The notes: generated from the letters alone by a model not told the origin. Shown: positions 50,486 through 59,641, counted from the first letter of the stretch. The stretch is DNA of 64,000 nt from Achromobacter sp. B7 (GCF_003600685.1 NZ_CP032084.1:5580001-5644000); one strand, 5' to 3'. Made by a program: numbers and translations.

Positions 50486-52747
50486 ATGTCATCCCCGATC
50501 CGTCTAGCCTGTGTTGAGGTCTGCAATTTCCGACGCCTTGCATGCACCCGGCTTGATCTTGATGAAGGAACTACGATTCTGGTTGGTGCGAACAACAGCG
50601 GCAAGACGTCGCTGCTGACCGTGCTACGAAATTTTCTTGGAGACTCGCCTGGCTTTCGCCCGTACGACCTAAGCCTTTCCCAATGGGCCAAGTTACGTGA
50701 GCTAAGCAAGGCTTGGGAGGATCTCGGTGAAGATCCGACTACCGACACGAAGGACGCCGAAGAGTGGGAGGTTCAGCTACGAACCCTGCTGGACTGCATG
50801 CCGTTCGCCGATTTGTGGTTCAACGCGGAAGAGGGAGCCTACAGCTATGTAGCGCCTTACATCACCTCGTTGAAGTGGGAGGGCGGTCCTGTTGGCGTGC
50901 GAGTCCGCCTCGAGCCCGTTTCTAACAGCGATGATTTGAGAAAGCTGGCGTGGGCCTATCGTGAGGCTCGATTCCCGGTGAAGGGCCTTCCGCGGGAGGG
51001 GCATGCTTGGCCGGTCGACATCATCGACTATTGGTTGAGAAACCCATCAGATTTGCGCCGCATCGCTTCGTATCGCCTTGACCCCCAAAAGGGACCACTG
51101 GCACCTACCGCTGCCGCGCTCCCGCAGACCCTACCGCGGAGTCCTTCTCCCGTAGACCTGAGTCACCTGCGGAAATTGGTTCGCGTCGACTTCGTCTCAG
51201 CCCAGCGCGGGCTCGGATCTGAGGAGGATGAAGCTCGGACTGAGTCACCAAGCTCGCGGCCGGGCATGTTCTCAAGTCAATTGCTCAAGTTCGCCCGGCA
51301 GCATCTGAATGTCTCCACCAGCGCTCCAGTACATGGTGAGGCTCTCGTGACCGCTATTGCGAACGCACAGGCCGACCTTGACGAGTTGATTTACAAGGCA
51401 CTCAAGCCGGCCATGGAGGATGTTGAGGTCCTGGGATACCCTGGCCTGCACGACCCCCAACAGTTCCACTTTCGAACTCGAATTCAGACCGCTGACCTTC
51501 TAGCTCATAGCACCGCAGTCCAATATCGAATCGATAAGACGGCTGTCGATGAGTCCTTGCCGGAACATTCCATTGGTCTGGGTTATCAAAACCTTCAGTC
51601 CTTGAGTTTTATGCTCGTGTCATTCAGAACTGCGCGTCTGAATCCCTCGCAAGGAGCGCCAGCCGCCGTGCATCTTGTATTGGTCGAGGAGCCAGAAGCA
51701 CATCTGCACGTGCAGGTCCAAAGGAACTTCTCATCCAATGCGCTCGGCCTCATTCGGCCTAAGGAAGCAATCCATTCCAAACTGCGTAGCCAGTTGCTAA
51801 TCAGCACACACTCCAGTCATCTGGCCCACGGTGACAGTTTCACCCGCCTTCGGTATGTGAAGAGGTTGGCGGGCAAATTGGAAGGGACAAAACCAAGCAC
51901 CGAAGTCGTGAATCTGGGGGATGCCTTCGGCAACGATGTAGAGACTCGTACCTTTGCCGAGCGATACTTCCAAGTCCAGCACACGGATTTGTTATTCGCA
52001 GATGCTGCCGTTTTCGTCGAGGGGACTGCTGAGCGAATGCTCATACCGCTCTTCATAGAACGAGATTTTCCGAAGCTCGCCAAGAAGTATGTGTCTTTCG
52101 TCGACATTGGAGGCAGTCACGCGCACCGGCTCAGGCCTCTCATCGAGCGCCTTGGCATCCCAACCGCCGTCATTACCGACCTGGATCCAGTCATTCCAAT
52201 TAAGTCTGAAAGCGGGAAGACAGTGCGGTCCGCTGTGCATATCGCCGGGCAAGCTGACCTGGAGTGCGGCAATGACACGTTGACGTCGTGGCATCCAAAG
52301 CTGGTTAAATTCGAAGGGTATGGAAGGCCCGCGGCAGCAGAGCTTGAGTGGATATCCCCGGCCGGCGTGAAAGTTCGGTTCGCGTGGCAACTGCCGGTCG
52401 CTGCGGCCAGCGCTCAATGGCCAAGCTCGTTCGAAGATGCACTAGTGTTGTCGAATATCGACTGGTTCAAGAGGCTTGACGAAGAGGTTGACGAAAAGGG
52501 CAAGAAAAGAAAGCACCGTGGTGCACTGGGCAAGGTGATTGACCTCGTGCGGCACCATCCCGATCATGTGGAGCTTGTAGAGGTGCTGCACAAACTGATG
52601 CACGGTAGTTTCAGTAAAGGTGACTTCGCAGCCACGATTTTTGAGAGGCTCAATGCTGGTGCTGCGCTGGACTGCCCGGGGTACATCAAGGACGCCCTTG
52701 CCTGGCTAAGCACTGAGCTGAAAGTCAACGCTGGTGAAACTCCATGA
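50486..52747 (+). CDS. gajA: GajA-like OLD-family ATPase/TOPRIM nuclease (Gabija, class 2 OLD)
   Basis: The 753-residue protein has an N-terminal SMC/ABC-type ATPase with Walker A GANNSGKTS (34-42) and Walker B LVLVEEPEAH (from residue 397). A C-terminal TOPRIM nuclease follows, with EGTAE (512-516) and DLD (565-567), the acidic metal ligands of OLD nucleases. The end (residues 700-735) carries the SKGDFAATIFERL segment common in the family. A UvrD-like helicase gene overlaps by 4 nt, the context that defines class 2 OLD proteins and Gabija. GajA nicks phage DNA when nucleotide pools fall. It is longer than the Bacillus protein (about 580 aa). ATG 50486 is chosen because the family similarity begins there. 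Confidence 0.82.
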   Translation: MSSPIRLACVEVCNFRRLACTRLDLDEGTTILVGANNSGKTSLLTVLRNFLGDSPGFRPYDLSLSQWAKLRELSKAWEDLGEDPTTDTKDAEEWEVQLRTLLDCMPFADLWFNAEEGAYSYVAPYITSLKWEGGPVGVRVRLEPVSNSDDLRKLAWAYREARFPVKGLPREGHAWPVDIIDYWLRNPSDLRRIASYRLDPQKGPLAPTAAALPQTLPRSPSPVDLSHLRKLVRVDFVSAQRGLGSEEDEARTESPSSRPGMFSSQLLKFARQHLNVSTSAPVHGEALVTAIANAQADLDELIYKALKPAMEDVEVLGYPGLHDPQQFHFRTRIQTADLLAHSTAVQYRIDKTAVDESLPEHSIGLGYQNLQSLSFMLVSFRTARLNPSQGAPAAVHLVLVEEPEAHLHVQVQRNFSSNALGLIRPKEAIHSKLRSQLLISTHSSHLAHGDSFTRLRYVKRLAGKLEGTKPSTEVVNLGDAFGNDVETRTFAERYFQVQHTDLLFADAAVFVEGTAERMLIPLFIERDFPKLAKKYVSFVDIGGSHAHRLRPLIERLGIPTAVITDLDPVIPIKSESGKTVRSAVHIAGQADLECGNDTLTSWHPKLVKFEGYGRPAAAELEWISPAGVKVRFAWQLPVAAASAQWPSSFEDALVLSNIDWFKRLDEEVDEKGKKRKHRGALGKVIDLVRHHPDHVELVEVLHKLMHGSFSKGDFAATIFERLNAGAALDCPGYIKDALAWLSTELKVNAGETP

Positions 52748-54699
52748 ACGTACAAGTCCAATCTGAAGGCAATGACCGCGATGCTCACGTCGTCGAGGAA
52801 ATCTGCGGATATGTCACTGCCCCGGTACCACGAAGCTTCTTCCTCTTTGCTGGTGCAGGTTCAGGAAAAACGCGGACGCTCGTTGAGGTTCTTCGACGAA
52901 TCACCGGCGTAATCAAACATGAAGCTGGTGGGGAATACTCCAAGCGCCTTCACAGCCGAGGCCAAGCCGTGCGGGTGATCACGTACACGAAAAATGCAAC
53001 CGACATCGTTACCGGTAGGTTGGGGAATAACGACCTGACAGTTGTATCGACAATCCACGCGTTTTGCTGGGAACTCATCCAAGGGTTTGATGCAGATATT
53101 CGAGAGGCACTGCTTGCACTCAAAGATGAGGAACTGGAAGCCGCGAAGCAGGTGGCCTCAAATAAGAAGAACGGAGAGACTGATACGGACCGCAGGAAGT
53201 ATGCCGAAATTGCGATTGAAGCCGATGAGATACGTGCCGTTGAGAGGTTTCTCTATCACCCTGACCGCAACACATATGGCCTCGGAGCTCTAGCGCATGC
53301 GACTGTCCTCGCCGCTGCCGCTTGGCTTGTCAGCTGCAGGCCAACTCTCCAGCGCATCCTGGAGGAGCGGTACCCCTTGGTGCTAATAGACGAGTCGCAG
53401 GACACCATGAAGGGCATCCTCGATGCTCTCCTGAACTTGGAGGCCATGCGGCCGGGCAAGTTCACCCTGGGACTGCTTGGGGACCATCGTCAGCGCATTT
53501 ATCCGGACGGCCATCGTGATTTGCCTGCACAAGTCCCGACGAACTGGGCGTTTCCTGCGCTGCAGATGAATCATCGAAGTCAGAGGCGGGTTGTGGACCT
53601 CATCAACGCGATTTGGCTAGCCGACATCCCCGGTCGCACGCAGCCCAAATCGGGTTTTTCTCAACACCCGCGAGAAGAGAAGTCGGCCGGTACTGTTCGC
53701 ATCTTCATTGGCGATGCCGCATGGGCTACCGCGGACAAGGTTGAGCGTGAACGCCAATGCGCAGCGGTCATGGCAAAGGCGACCGGGATCGATGCATGGG
53801 CCGATGAGACGCGGAAGTTCAAGACATTGGCACTTGAACACAAGTTGGCGGCGAAACGCGGAAGTTTCTTTGATGCGTACTTCGCCATGGACCTATTGGA
53901 CGAAGACGCGGCTGCTCCAAAGAGTAACGGTGAACGGACGGGACCGGCGATGGTGCGGCCTTTGCTCGGATCAATCTTCGACCTCGCGACCTGCTTTGAT
54001 CCGGCCGGTGATTTGGACGAGTTCGCGGCGATGGACGTGTTGCGAGCGGCGAAGGCGCTTGCACATCTTCCTGAGGGTGTCGAAGAGCGGCGGATACAAC
54101 TCGCAAAAATACACGAGTCTGTGACGGCCTTCGGTGCTGCGATCCGAAATCCTAGCGCGACCGTTCGAGAGGTTTTGACTCCTCTTTTGAGCGCGCGGAT
54201 CTTTGATGCAGACCCCCGCCTTGTTGCGGCCTTTGCCGATGACTCTCCGCCTCCAGCTCCGCCAAAAGTTGCTAGCAAGGAGGAGAGGAATGACCGGCTG
54301 AAACGAGGCTGGAGTCATCTCTTTCAGACTCCTTGGCCGCAGATTGCACGCTACCGAGACTACTTGCACGGCGAAGCGGAACTCGCAACGCACCAAGTTG
54401 TGAAGGGCTCGGAGTTCCCACACGTGATGGTGGTTATGGACGACCATGAAGCGCGGGGCTTCCTGTTCTCATACGACAAAGTGTTCGGGGGTGAGCCGCT
54501 CTCCAAGACGGACAACGAGAACATCGCGGCGGGTAAAGAAACCACCGTCGACCGTACCTTGCGATTGTTGTACGTCACCTGCAGCAGAGCCGAGGAAAGC
54601 CTCGCACTGGTGTTATGGGCCGGAAATCGCACTGCCGCAGCCGAAGCAATCAAAGCTACGGGCTGGTTTCAGGAAGCGGAGATTTCCCTATTGGACTGA
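52744..54699 (+). CDS. gajB: GajB-like UvrD/Rep-type SF1 helicase (Gabija)
   Basis: This 651-residue superfamily 1A helicase has all core motifs: Walker A GAGSGKT (37-43), motif Ia VITYTKNA, motif II DESQDT (216-221), motif III LGLLGDHRQRIYP, motif IV MNHRSQRRVVDLI, motif V KGSEF (554-558) and motif VI YVTCSRAEES (from 610). The ATGA overlap with the upstream nuclease means translational coupling and probably one complex. In Gabija, GajB binds the GajA tetramer and is thought to sense DNA ends or nicking products. It is longer than the Bacillus protein (about 490 aa), with an extra segment between motifs IV and V (about residues 300-540). Confidence 0.82.
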   Translation: MNVQVQSEGNDRDAHVVEEICGYVTAPVPRSFFLFAGAGSGKTRTLVEVLRRITGVIKHEAGGEYSKRLHSRGQAVRVITYTKNATDIVTGRLGNNDLTVVSTIHAFCWELIQGFDADIREALLALKDEELEAAKQVASNKKNGETDTDRRKYAEIAIEADEIRAVERFLYHPDRNTYGLGALAHATVLAAAAWLVSCRPTLQRILEERYPLVLIDESQDTMKGILDALLNLEAMRPGKFTLGLLGDHRQRIYPDGHRDLPAQVPTNWAFPALQMNHRSQRRVVDLINAIWLADIPGRTQPKSGFSQHPREEKSAGTVRIFIGDAAWATADKVERERQCAAVMAKATGIDAWADETRKFKTLALEHKLAAKRGSFFDAYFAMDLLDEDAAAPKSNGERTGPAMVRPLLGSIFDLATCFDPAGDLDEFAAMDVLRAAKALAHLPEGVEERRIQLAKIHESVTAFGAAIRNPSATVREVLTPLLSARIFDADPRLVAAFADDSPPPAPPKVASKEERNDRLKRGWSHLFQTPWPQIARYRDYLHGEAELATHQVVKGSEFPHVMVVMDDHEARGFLFSYDKVFGGEPLSKTDNENIAAGKETTVDRTLRLLYVTCSRAEESLALVLWAGNRTAAAEAIKATGWFQEAEISLLD

Positions 54700-54798
54700 C
54701 TAGGTGCCCGATCTCGGCAAGACCGGCGATTCGCGATACATGGGTCGATCGGCTGCTCTCAGTCTGCAGCTGTCACTTGGAGGTGCTGAGAGCGCTGA

Positions 54799-54818
54799 CC
54801 GCTTCTGGCCGAAAGCGG
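54799..54818. repeat. 20-bp imperfect palindrome, copy 1
   Basis: CCGCTTCTGGCCGAAAGCGG lies 100 bp after the helicase gene. A second copy with one change is at 56675-56694, and both are followed within about 35 bp by acaggcag. A small mobile or structured intergenic repeat is likely. Confidence 0.6.
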
Positions 54819-54961
54819 TTCTCGAAGACAGGCAGTGTTCGACCCAAAGCCGCAATAGACGAACGATCACTTCCGCCCCACCGTCGCCAACCGGGGAAGG
54901 GTCTCTTTCCATCCGCCGGTCGTTGAGCATGGCAATTGCACGCAATAAAAGTCTAGGCAGA

Positions 54962-55477
54962 TTAGCCCAATGGCTTGCTCATAATGATGCTTCGATAATT
55001 GGTGTGTGCCCATTGCGCAAATTCGATCGGCCGGTAGCCGCGTGAGATGTACCAATCTTGCAGATGCGTGGCGGGTTCGGCGGTATCTAAAGCGATTTCG
55101 TTGGCACCACAGATTACCGCCCGAGCTTCGGCGTATTTCATCAGTCTGGTCCCAAGACCCGACCGTTGTAGAGCGGGGTCCACTCCCAGCTGATGAAGAC
55201 TCGCGACATCGGGCCGATCGAGCCATGGTGTCCCTTTTGTCCGTCGCGGAGGAACGTAGAGTACGGTCCCCACCAAGCGCCCGCCAGCAACCGCCACGTA
55301 GCACTCCCCAGCGTCCGCGCGCTGCCGCGTGACATCGTCGGTCTGATCTACAGCTTTGAACTGCCATCCCATTTCACCGAGCTGCGCATAGGCGCGGTGC
55401 AGCAACGAAGTGAGAGACGAAATATCGTCGTCGGGTGTAAAGAGCCGGACGTCAACAGACGCAATATCGATTTCCAC
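54962..55477 (-). CDS. GNAT acetyltransferase
   Basis: This 171-residue N-acetyltransferase has the acetyl-CoA loop LGVDPALQRSGLGTRLM (Q/R-x-x-G-x-G/A) preceded by the strand VAVAGGRLVGTVLYVPPRR, and ends EIALDTAEPATHLQDWYISR followed by GYRPIEF. The substrate is unknown. The start is GTG at 55477 with AAGGT 7 bases upstream. It lies between two copies of the 20-bp palindrome and is convergent with the helicase gene. Confidence 0.85.
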   Translation of the reverse strand: MEIDIASVDVRLFTPDDDISSLTSLLHRAYAQLGEMGWQFKAVDQTDDVTRQRADAGECYVAVAGGRLVGTVLYVPPRRTKGTPWLDRPDVASLHQLGVDPALQRSGLGTRLMKYAEARAVICGANEIALDTAEPATHLQDWYISRGYRPIEFAQWAHTNYRSIIMSKPLG

Positions 55478-55581
55478 GTTTGTACCTTGTCGGCGTGGTT
55501 AGACCTCTCGAACAACCGTGTCAGACTCCGATTTCGATATGCCTCGCACACAAAATCACGGATAAGCCCGGGCGCTTACCG

Positions 55582-56265
55582 TCAACCGCCATAGCATTGC
55601 GCGTAAATAAAGTCGACCAGGCGCTTGTCTGAGGCATCCTGTGGCGTGGACGGCTCGACTTGGAAATGCCCGAACATATCGTCGTTGCAGATCCGCACGT
55701 TCTTGCGCTGCGTACCTTCCTGCAATACGCAGGAGCCGCCAAAACTGTGATTACTCCCGGCGGCGCCAACCGGTAGATCAATCAGCCGGCTACAACCGAT
55801 GATCCGGCCATTTTGCTTCTGATGCGCCAACGATTGGTTGAACGATTCAACACGGGAGTTGGGATCACGAATCGACACAACATTCACGCATTCGCCACTA
55901 ACAGTTTGGTTGCCCGGCAGCTTGCAGTCTGAGTACACCTCGCCATTGGCAATATGTTCCTCATTACGCGCCAGCATGGCGATTCGGGTTGTGTATGCTT
56001 GCTGCAGGCAGGCGCTGTCTTGACAAATGTCACGAGCGTATTTGATCCAGTTGCGCTGTTCTTTACCCAACTCTTTCTTGCCATAGGCATCGGTTGCGGC
56101 TAGTGCTGTTTCATAGGCGCCTTGCAATTTTCCATCCAGCGCGGATGTCTCGACATCGCTACAGATCAACCTTTCCGTAATGCCCGCGGCCTTGTTGCAA
56201 TCAAAACTAGCGGCTTGGGCGCTAGCCCATAACGTTGCAAGGCCCAACGTAAAGAGAAGCTTCAT
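55582..56265 (-). CDS. LprI-like secreted protein (DUF1311, lysozyme inhibitor-type domain)
   Basis: The 227-residue product has a Sec signal peptide (MKLLFTLGLATLWASAQAAS). An N-terminal LprI domain (about residues 20-100) has the four conserved Cys (FDCNKAAG, RLICSD, RDICQDSACLQQAY) and the ELGKEQRNWIKYARD helix. LprI-type domains can inhibit lysozyme. The C-terminal 120 residues have five more Cys and no recognised domain. ATG 56265 gives a standard signal peptide. An in-frame ATG at 56328 has a better ribosome site (AGGATC) but adds a 21-residue hydrophilic leader. Confidence 0.78.
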   Translation of the reverse strand: MKLLFTLGLATLWASAQAASFDCNKAAGITERLICSDVETSALDGKLQGAYETALAATDAYGKKELGKEQRNWIKYARDICQDSACLQQAYTTRIAMLARNEEHIANGEVYSDCKLPGNQTVSGECVNVVSIRDPNSRVESFNQSLAHQKQNGRIIGCSRLIDLPVGAAGSNHSFGGSCVLQEGTQRKNVRICNDDMFGHFQVEPSTPQDASDKRLVDFIYAQCYGG

Positions 56266-56798
56266 CGCAGGTGTATACCGTGTCTTCGGTGCGTAAGCGG
56301 GCGGGCGTGTTGAATGCGGCTGGGTCATGATCCTATCTTCTCAAGTTGTATGTCGATGATGTCTTGCGTACAGCACAACACATCTCCCTCGTGACACGTC
56401 AAATCAGCTGAACTGGGCTTATGCACATCTCTGGGCTTGTGATCTTGTCGCAGGACCATCAGAGGCATTCTTATTCCCAATACCCGGCTCAGTTTTTACC
56501 AGATCTAAGCGGACGCCTGTGCCTTTAGCAACTAAAGCGGCGGCTCCCCCACAATCATCTCGGATGATCCTTCATTAACGTCGCTTATGAAGTTCATTCA
56601 ACTTGAGATTCCGTTCACTGAAGTTGGCATGGTCTGGTACAGCCTGCAATACAAGAGCTCGGTCCGATGCTCTTCCGCTTCTGGCCGGAAGCGGCCAAGT
56701 GAATCAAGTCTCACAGGCAGCACTTCGACGGAACTTGTGGCTGCGTTAAAGCCCCGTTAGCATCGGCGCACCTGCCTTCCCGTTCTGCGCCCACATCC
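56266..56798. other. Intergenic region between the LprI-like and Imm11-like genes
   Basis: This 533-bp AT-richer spacer has no gene that I can support. It holds the second copy of the 20-bp palindrome (56675-56694) and the divergent promoters of the LprI-like (minus) and Imm11-like (plus) genes. Short frames on both strands show no coding bias. Confidence 0.45.
56675..56694. repeat. 20-bp imperfect palindrome, copy 2
   Basis: CCGCTTCTGGCCGGAAGCGG, the same element as at 54799-54818 with one substitution, again followed downstream by cacaggcag. The two copies bracket the GNAT and LprI-like genes. Confidence 0.6.
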
Positions 56799-57464
56799 AT
56801 GATGGAACCCACCGTGACCGAACCCACCGCCATTGAAGTGTCAGGCGAAGCCGCATCGCATAAGGGAAAATTTTTCCTGATCGACGCCAGCTTCTTGGGA
56901 AACGGCAGGGTTCCCGGCATAGAAATTGCCAACGAACAGACGCTGATCGATCCGGGGATGAATGTCGTCTCGTGTCCCAATGGAATGCCAGATCAGTATC
57001 CGGAGCGTCCGCACCTGGTTCATGTATCGGAGAAAGGCGGAATGCCACGCGATCTGGAAGAGCTCGCTGGCATATGGATTGTGTCGGAGCCGTTGAAGCA
57101 ACTGTTTGAGCAATTGGACGCCGAGGCGTTTGCCTTTGTGGCATGCGACTTCAGCCTTGCTGACGGCAGCCCCGGTCCTCAGTACTACCTTGGGAATGTG
57201 CTGCGCAGACTCGATGCCCTGGATGAAGCCGCTTCTCGCGTGAGGATCAAGCTCGACCGCAATTATCAGACAGGCCAGGACGAGAAGCTCTATAGCCTCG
57301 TTGGCGGAGCCAGCTTGGTGTTCAAACAGGAGCTTGTGGGAGACGCCCATATCTTCCGCCAGGATCGCATGGGAGCACCTCCTATCTGCGACCGCGCGAT
57401 GTTTGATGCATTGAGTGCGGCCAACTTCTCCGGCGTACGGCTGCGCGATGTAGCCGATATTTAG
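56799..57464 (+). CDS. Imm11-like (DUF1629) immunity-family protein
   Basis: This 221-residue cytoplasmic protein resembles the Imm11/DUF1629 immunity family. It has IWIVSEPLKQLFEQLDAEAF in the middle, YYLGNVLRRLDALDEAASRV, then AHIFRQDRMGAPPICDRAMF and the terminal AANFSGVRLRDVADI. Proteins of this family usually protect against polymorphic or T6SS toxins encoded just upstream. No toxin gene is adjacent, so it is an orphan. Two ATGs (56799 and 56802) are possible, and neither has a clear ribosome site. Confidence 0.72.
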   Translation: MMEPTVTEPTAIEVSGEAASHKGKFFLIDASFLGNGRVPGIEIANEQTLIDPGMNVVSCPNGMPDQYPERPHLVHVSEKGGMPRDLEELAGIWIVSEPLKQLFEQLDAEAFAFVACDFSLADGSPGPQYYLGNVLRRLDALDEAASRVRIKLDRNYQTGQDEKLYSLVGGASLVFKQELVGDAHIFRQDRMGAPPICDRAMFDALSAANFSGVRLRDVADI

Positions 57465-57668
57465 AGCTGACACGGGAGCGGAGGGTTATGGCCGCTGCGC
57501 GGCCACGCGCGGATGTCGGTGCGGTGACGCGTATGCTCGCTTTTCGCCGAAACCGCCCGCATATCGAAATGCCGCAACGCTACATACTAAGCCCTCGAAC
57601 GCATCGAACTTCCACCGACCTAACCCGCGCTTCATCAGCCCCCGCATACCGCCGCAATAATAAAAACA

Positions 57669-57702
57669 CCCCAACAGTCGGACCAAAATCCGACTCTTGG
57701 GG
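57669..57702 (-). terminator. Intrinsic terminator of the aap operon
   Basis: ccccaacagtcgga-ccaaaa-tccgactcttgggg: a 14-position stem with one C-C mismatch. On the minus strand it is followed by TGTTTTTATTATTG. It lies 36 bp beyond the stop of the ATPase gene, the last gene of the amino-acid transport operon. Confidence 0.85.
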
Positions 57703-57738
57703 CGCTTACCACAAACGACTTTTCTGATCTTCAGCCGA

Positions 57739-58479
57739 TCAATGCAAGATCTGGCTCAAGAACAGTTTCGTCCGTTCGTTCTGCGGATTATCGAAAAATT
57801 CATCCGGGTTGTTCTGTTCGATGATCTCGCCACGGTCCATGAAAATGACGCGGTTGGCGACCTTGCGGGCGAAGCCCATTTCGTGGGTTACGCAGATCAT
57901 CGTCATGCCGCTTTCCTGGGCCAGCGACACCATTACGTCCAGCACTTCCTTGACCATTTCGGGGTCAAGCGCCGAAGTGGGCTCATCGAACAGCATGATC
58001 TTGGGGTTCATGCACAGCGACCGGGCGATGGCCACGCGCTGTTGCTGGCCGCCTGACAGCTGGCCGGGGAATTTCTTGGCTTGTTCCGGAATGCGTACGC
58101 GTTCCAGGTACTTCATGGCCGTGGCTTCGGCTTCCGCGCGCGGCTTCTTCAGCACCCACATAGGGCCCAGCGTCAGGTTTTCCAGCACGGTCAGGTGCGG
58201 GAACAAGTTGAAGTGCTGGAACACCATGCCGACGTCCTTGCGGATCGTCTCGATGTGCTTCAGGTCATTTGTCAGCTCCGTGCCGTCCACGATGATGTGG
58301 CCTTTCTGGTGCTCTTCCAGACGGTTGATGCAGCGGATCATCGTGGACTTGCCCGACCCCGAAGGGCCGCACACCACGATGCGCTCGCCTTGCGCCACGT
58401 CCAGATTGATATTGCGCAACACGTGGAACTGCCCGTACCACTTGTTCACGTCCTGCATACGAATAATGGCATCCGACAT
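57739..58479 (-). CDS. aapP: Polar amino-acid ABC transporter ATPase (AapP/GlnQ)
   Basis: The 246-residue ATPase has Walker [10 protein letters not shown] from residue 38, Q-loop [12 protein letters not shown], signature [13 protein letters not shown], Walker [15 protein letters not shown] and H-loop [14 protein letters not shown], the last two phrases being typical of the GlnQ/AapP class. ATG 58479 has GGGAG 7 bases upstream. It is the last gene of a four-gene operon with a binding protein and two permeases, which imports a broad range of L-amino acids. Confidence 0.95.
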   Translation of the reverse strand: MSDAIIRMQDVNKWYGQFHVLRNINLDVAQGERIVVCGPSGSGKSTMIRCINRLEEHQKGHIIVDGTELTNDLKHIETIRKDVGMVFQHFNLFPHLTVLENLTLGPMWVLKKPRAEAEATAMKYLERVRIPEQAKKFPGQLSGGQQQRVAIARSLCMNPKIMLFDEPTSALDPEMVKEVLDVMVSLAQESGMTMICVTHEMGFARKVANRVIFMDRGEIIEQNNPDEFFDNPQNERTKLFLSQILH

Positions 58480-58539
58480 GCCTGTACTCCCGTAAATATC
58501 GCTGTGCGCGCCCACCGGCAGGCGGGCGCGCGCCAGGGG

Positions 58540-59640
58540 CTAGCGTTTGTGATCAGTCGCAAGACGTTTTTCAAGCGCCTGACTGTACTTGGACATGGAA
58601 AAGCAGAACACGAAGTAGATCGCCGAGATGAACAGGTAGGCCTCTACGCCGAATCCGCGCCATGCCGCATCTGACAAAGCCGCCTTGGCTGCCAGCGTCA
58701 AATCGAAGATACCGATGATGACGACCAGCGACGTGTCTTTGAACAGCGCAATGAAAATGCTGACCAGCGGCGGAATCACGATCTTCAGCGCTTGCGGCAA
58801 GATGATCTTGCGCATCTGCTGCCAGTAGTTCAGGCCCAGCGAATCGGCGCCTTCGTACTGCCCTTTCGGGATCGCCTGCAAGCCGCCACGCACCGTTTCC
58901 GCGATGTAGGCCGCGGCGAACATGATGATGGCGATCTGCGCGCGCAGTAGCTTGTCGATCGAAAAGCCTTCCGGCAGGAACAAGGGCAGCATCACCGACG
59001 ACATGAACAGCAGGCTGATCAGCGGCACGCCACGAATCAGCTCGATGTACACAACGCACAGCGCCTTGATGGCGGGCATCTTCGAGCGCCGGCCCAGGGC
59101 CAGCAGCACGCCGATGGGGAACGCAAAGGCGATGCCGAACGTGGACAGGATCAGCGTCAGCGGCAGGCCGCCCCAGCGGGCGTTCTCGACGTAGGTCAGG
59201 CCGAACACGCCGCCCCACATCAACAGCGCCACGGCGGTCAGGCCGACGACCCAGATGACCGCCAGCTTCCAGTTCCAGAAACGACGGATGCCGCTGCAAA
59301 CAATGACCGCCACCAGGATGATGGTGGCGATCAGCGGACGCCATTGCTCGTCGAACGGGTACGTGCCGAACAGGATCAGCCGGTGCTTCTCGATGATGAA
59401 CGCCCAGCAGGCGCCACCGGAAGCGCGGCATTCCTGGGCGTTGGCGGCGTTGAAGTCGGCCTTGAAGAACGCCCATTCCAGCAGCGCCGGCACCGACATC
59501 AACAGGAACCACGCCAGCAGTACCGTGATCAGGATGTTCAGCGGCGACGAGAACAGACGGGATCTTAGCCAGGGCCACGCGCCCACGTGGGTGCTGGGCG
59601 GCGGCATGGCTTCGGTGGGGGTATGCGTAGTGCTGCTCAT
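58540..59640 (-). CDS. aapM: General L-amino acid ABC permease AapM-like
   Basis: This 366-residue inner-membrane permease has an N-terminal extension of several hydrophobic segments before the HisM/GlnP-type core. This is the long form seen in AapM/BztC. A periplasmic loop carries EWAFFKADFNAANAQECRAS. The core shows IELIRGVPLISLLF, AAAYIAETVRGGLQAIPKGQ and the EAA-loop SLGLNYWQQMRKIILPQALK. Its start is one base from the end of the other permease gene, so the two are coupled and act as a heterodimer. Confidence 0.93.
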   Translation of the reverse strand: MSSTTHTPTEAMPPPSTHVGAWPWLRSRLFSSPLNILITVLLAWFLLMSVPALLEWAFFKADFNAANAQECRASGGACWAFIIEKHRLILFGTYPFDEQWRPLIATIILVAVIVCSGIRRFWNWKLAVIWVVGLTAVALLMWGGVFGLTYVENARWGGLPLTLILSTFGIAFAFPIGVLLALGRRSKMPAIKALCVVYIELIRGVPLISLLFMSSVMLPLFLPEGFSIDKLLRAQIAIIMFAAAYIAETVRGGLQAIPKGQYEGADSLGLNYWQQMRKIILPQALKIVIPPLVSIFIALFKDTSLVVIIGIFDLTLAAKAALSDAAWRGFGVEAYLFISAIYFVFCFSMSKYSQALEKRLATDHKR

Positions 59641-59641
59641 C

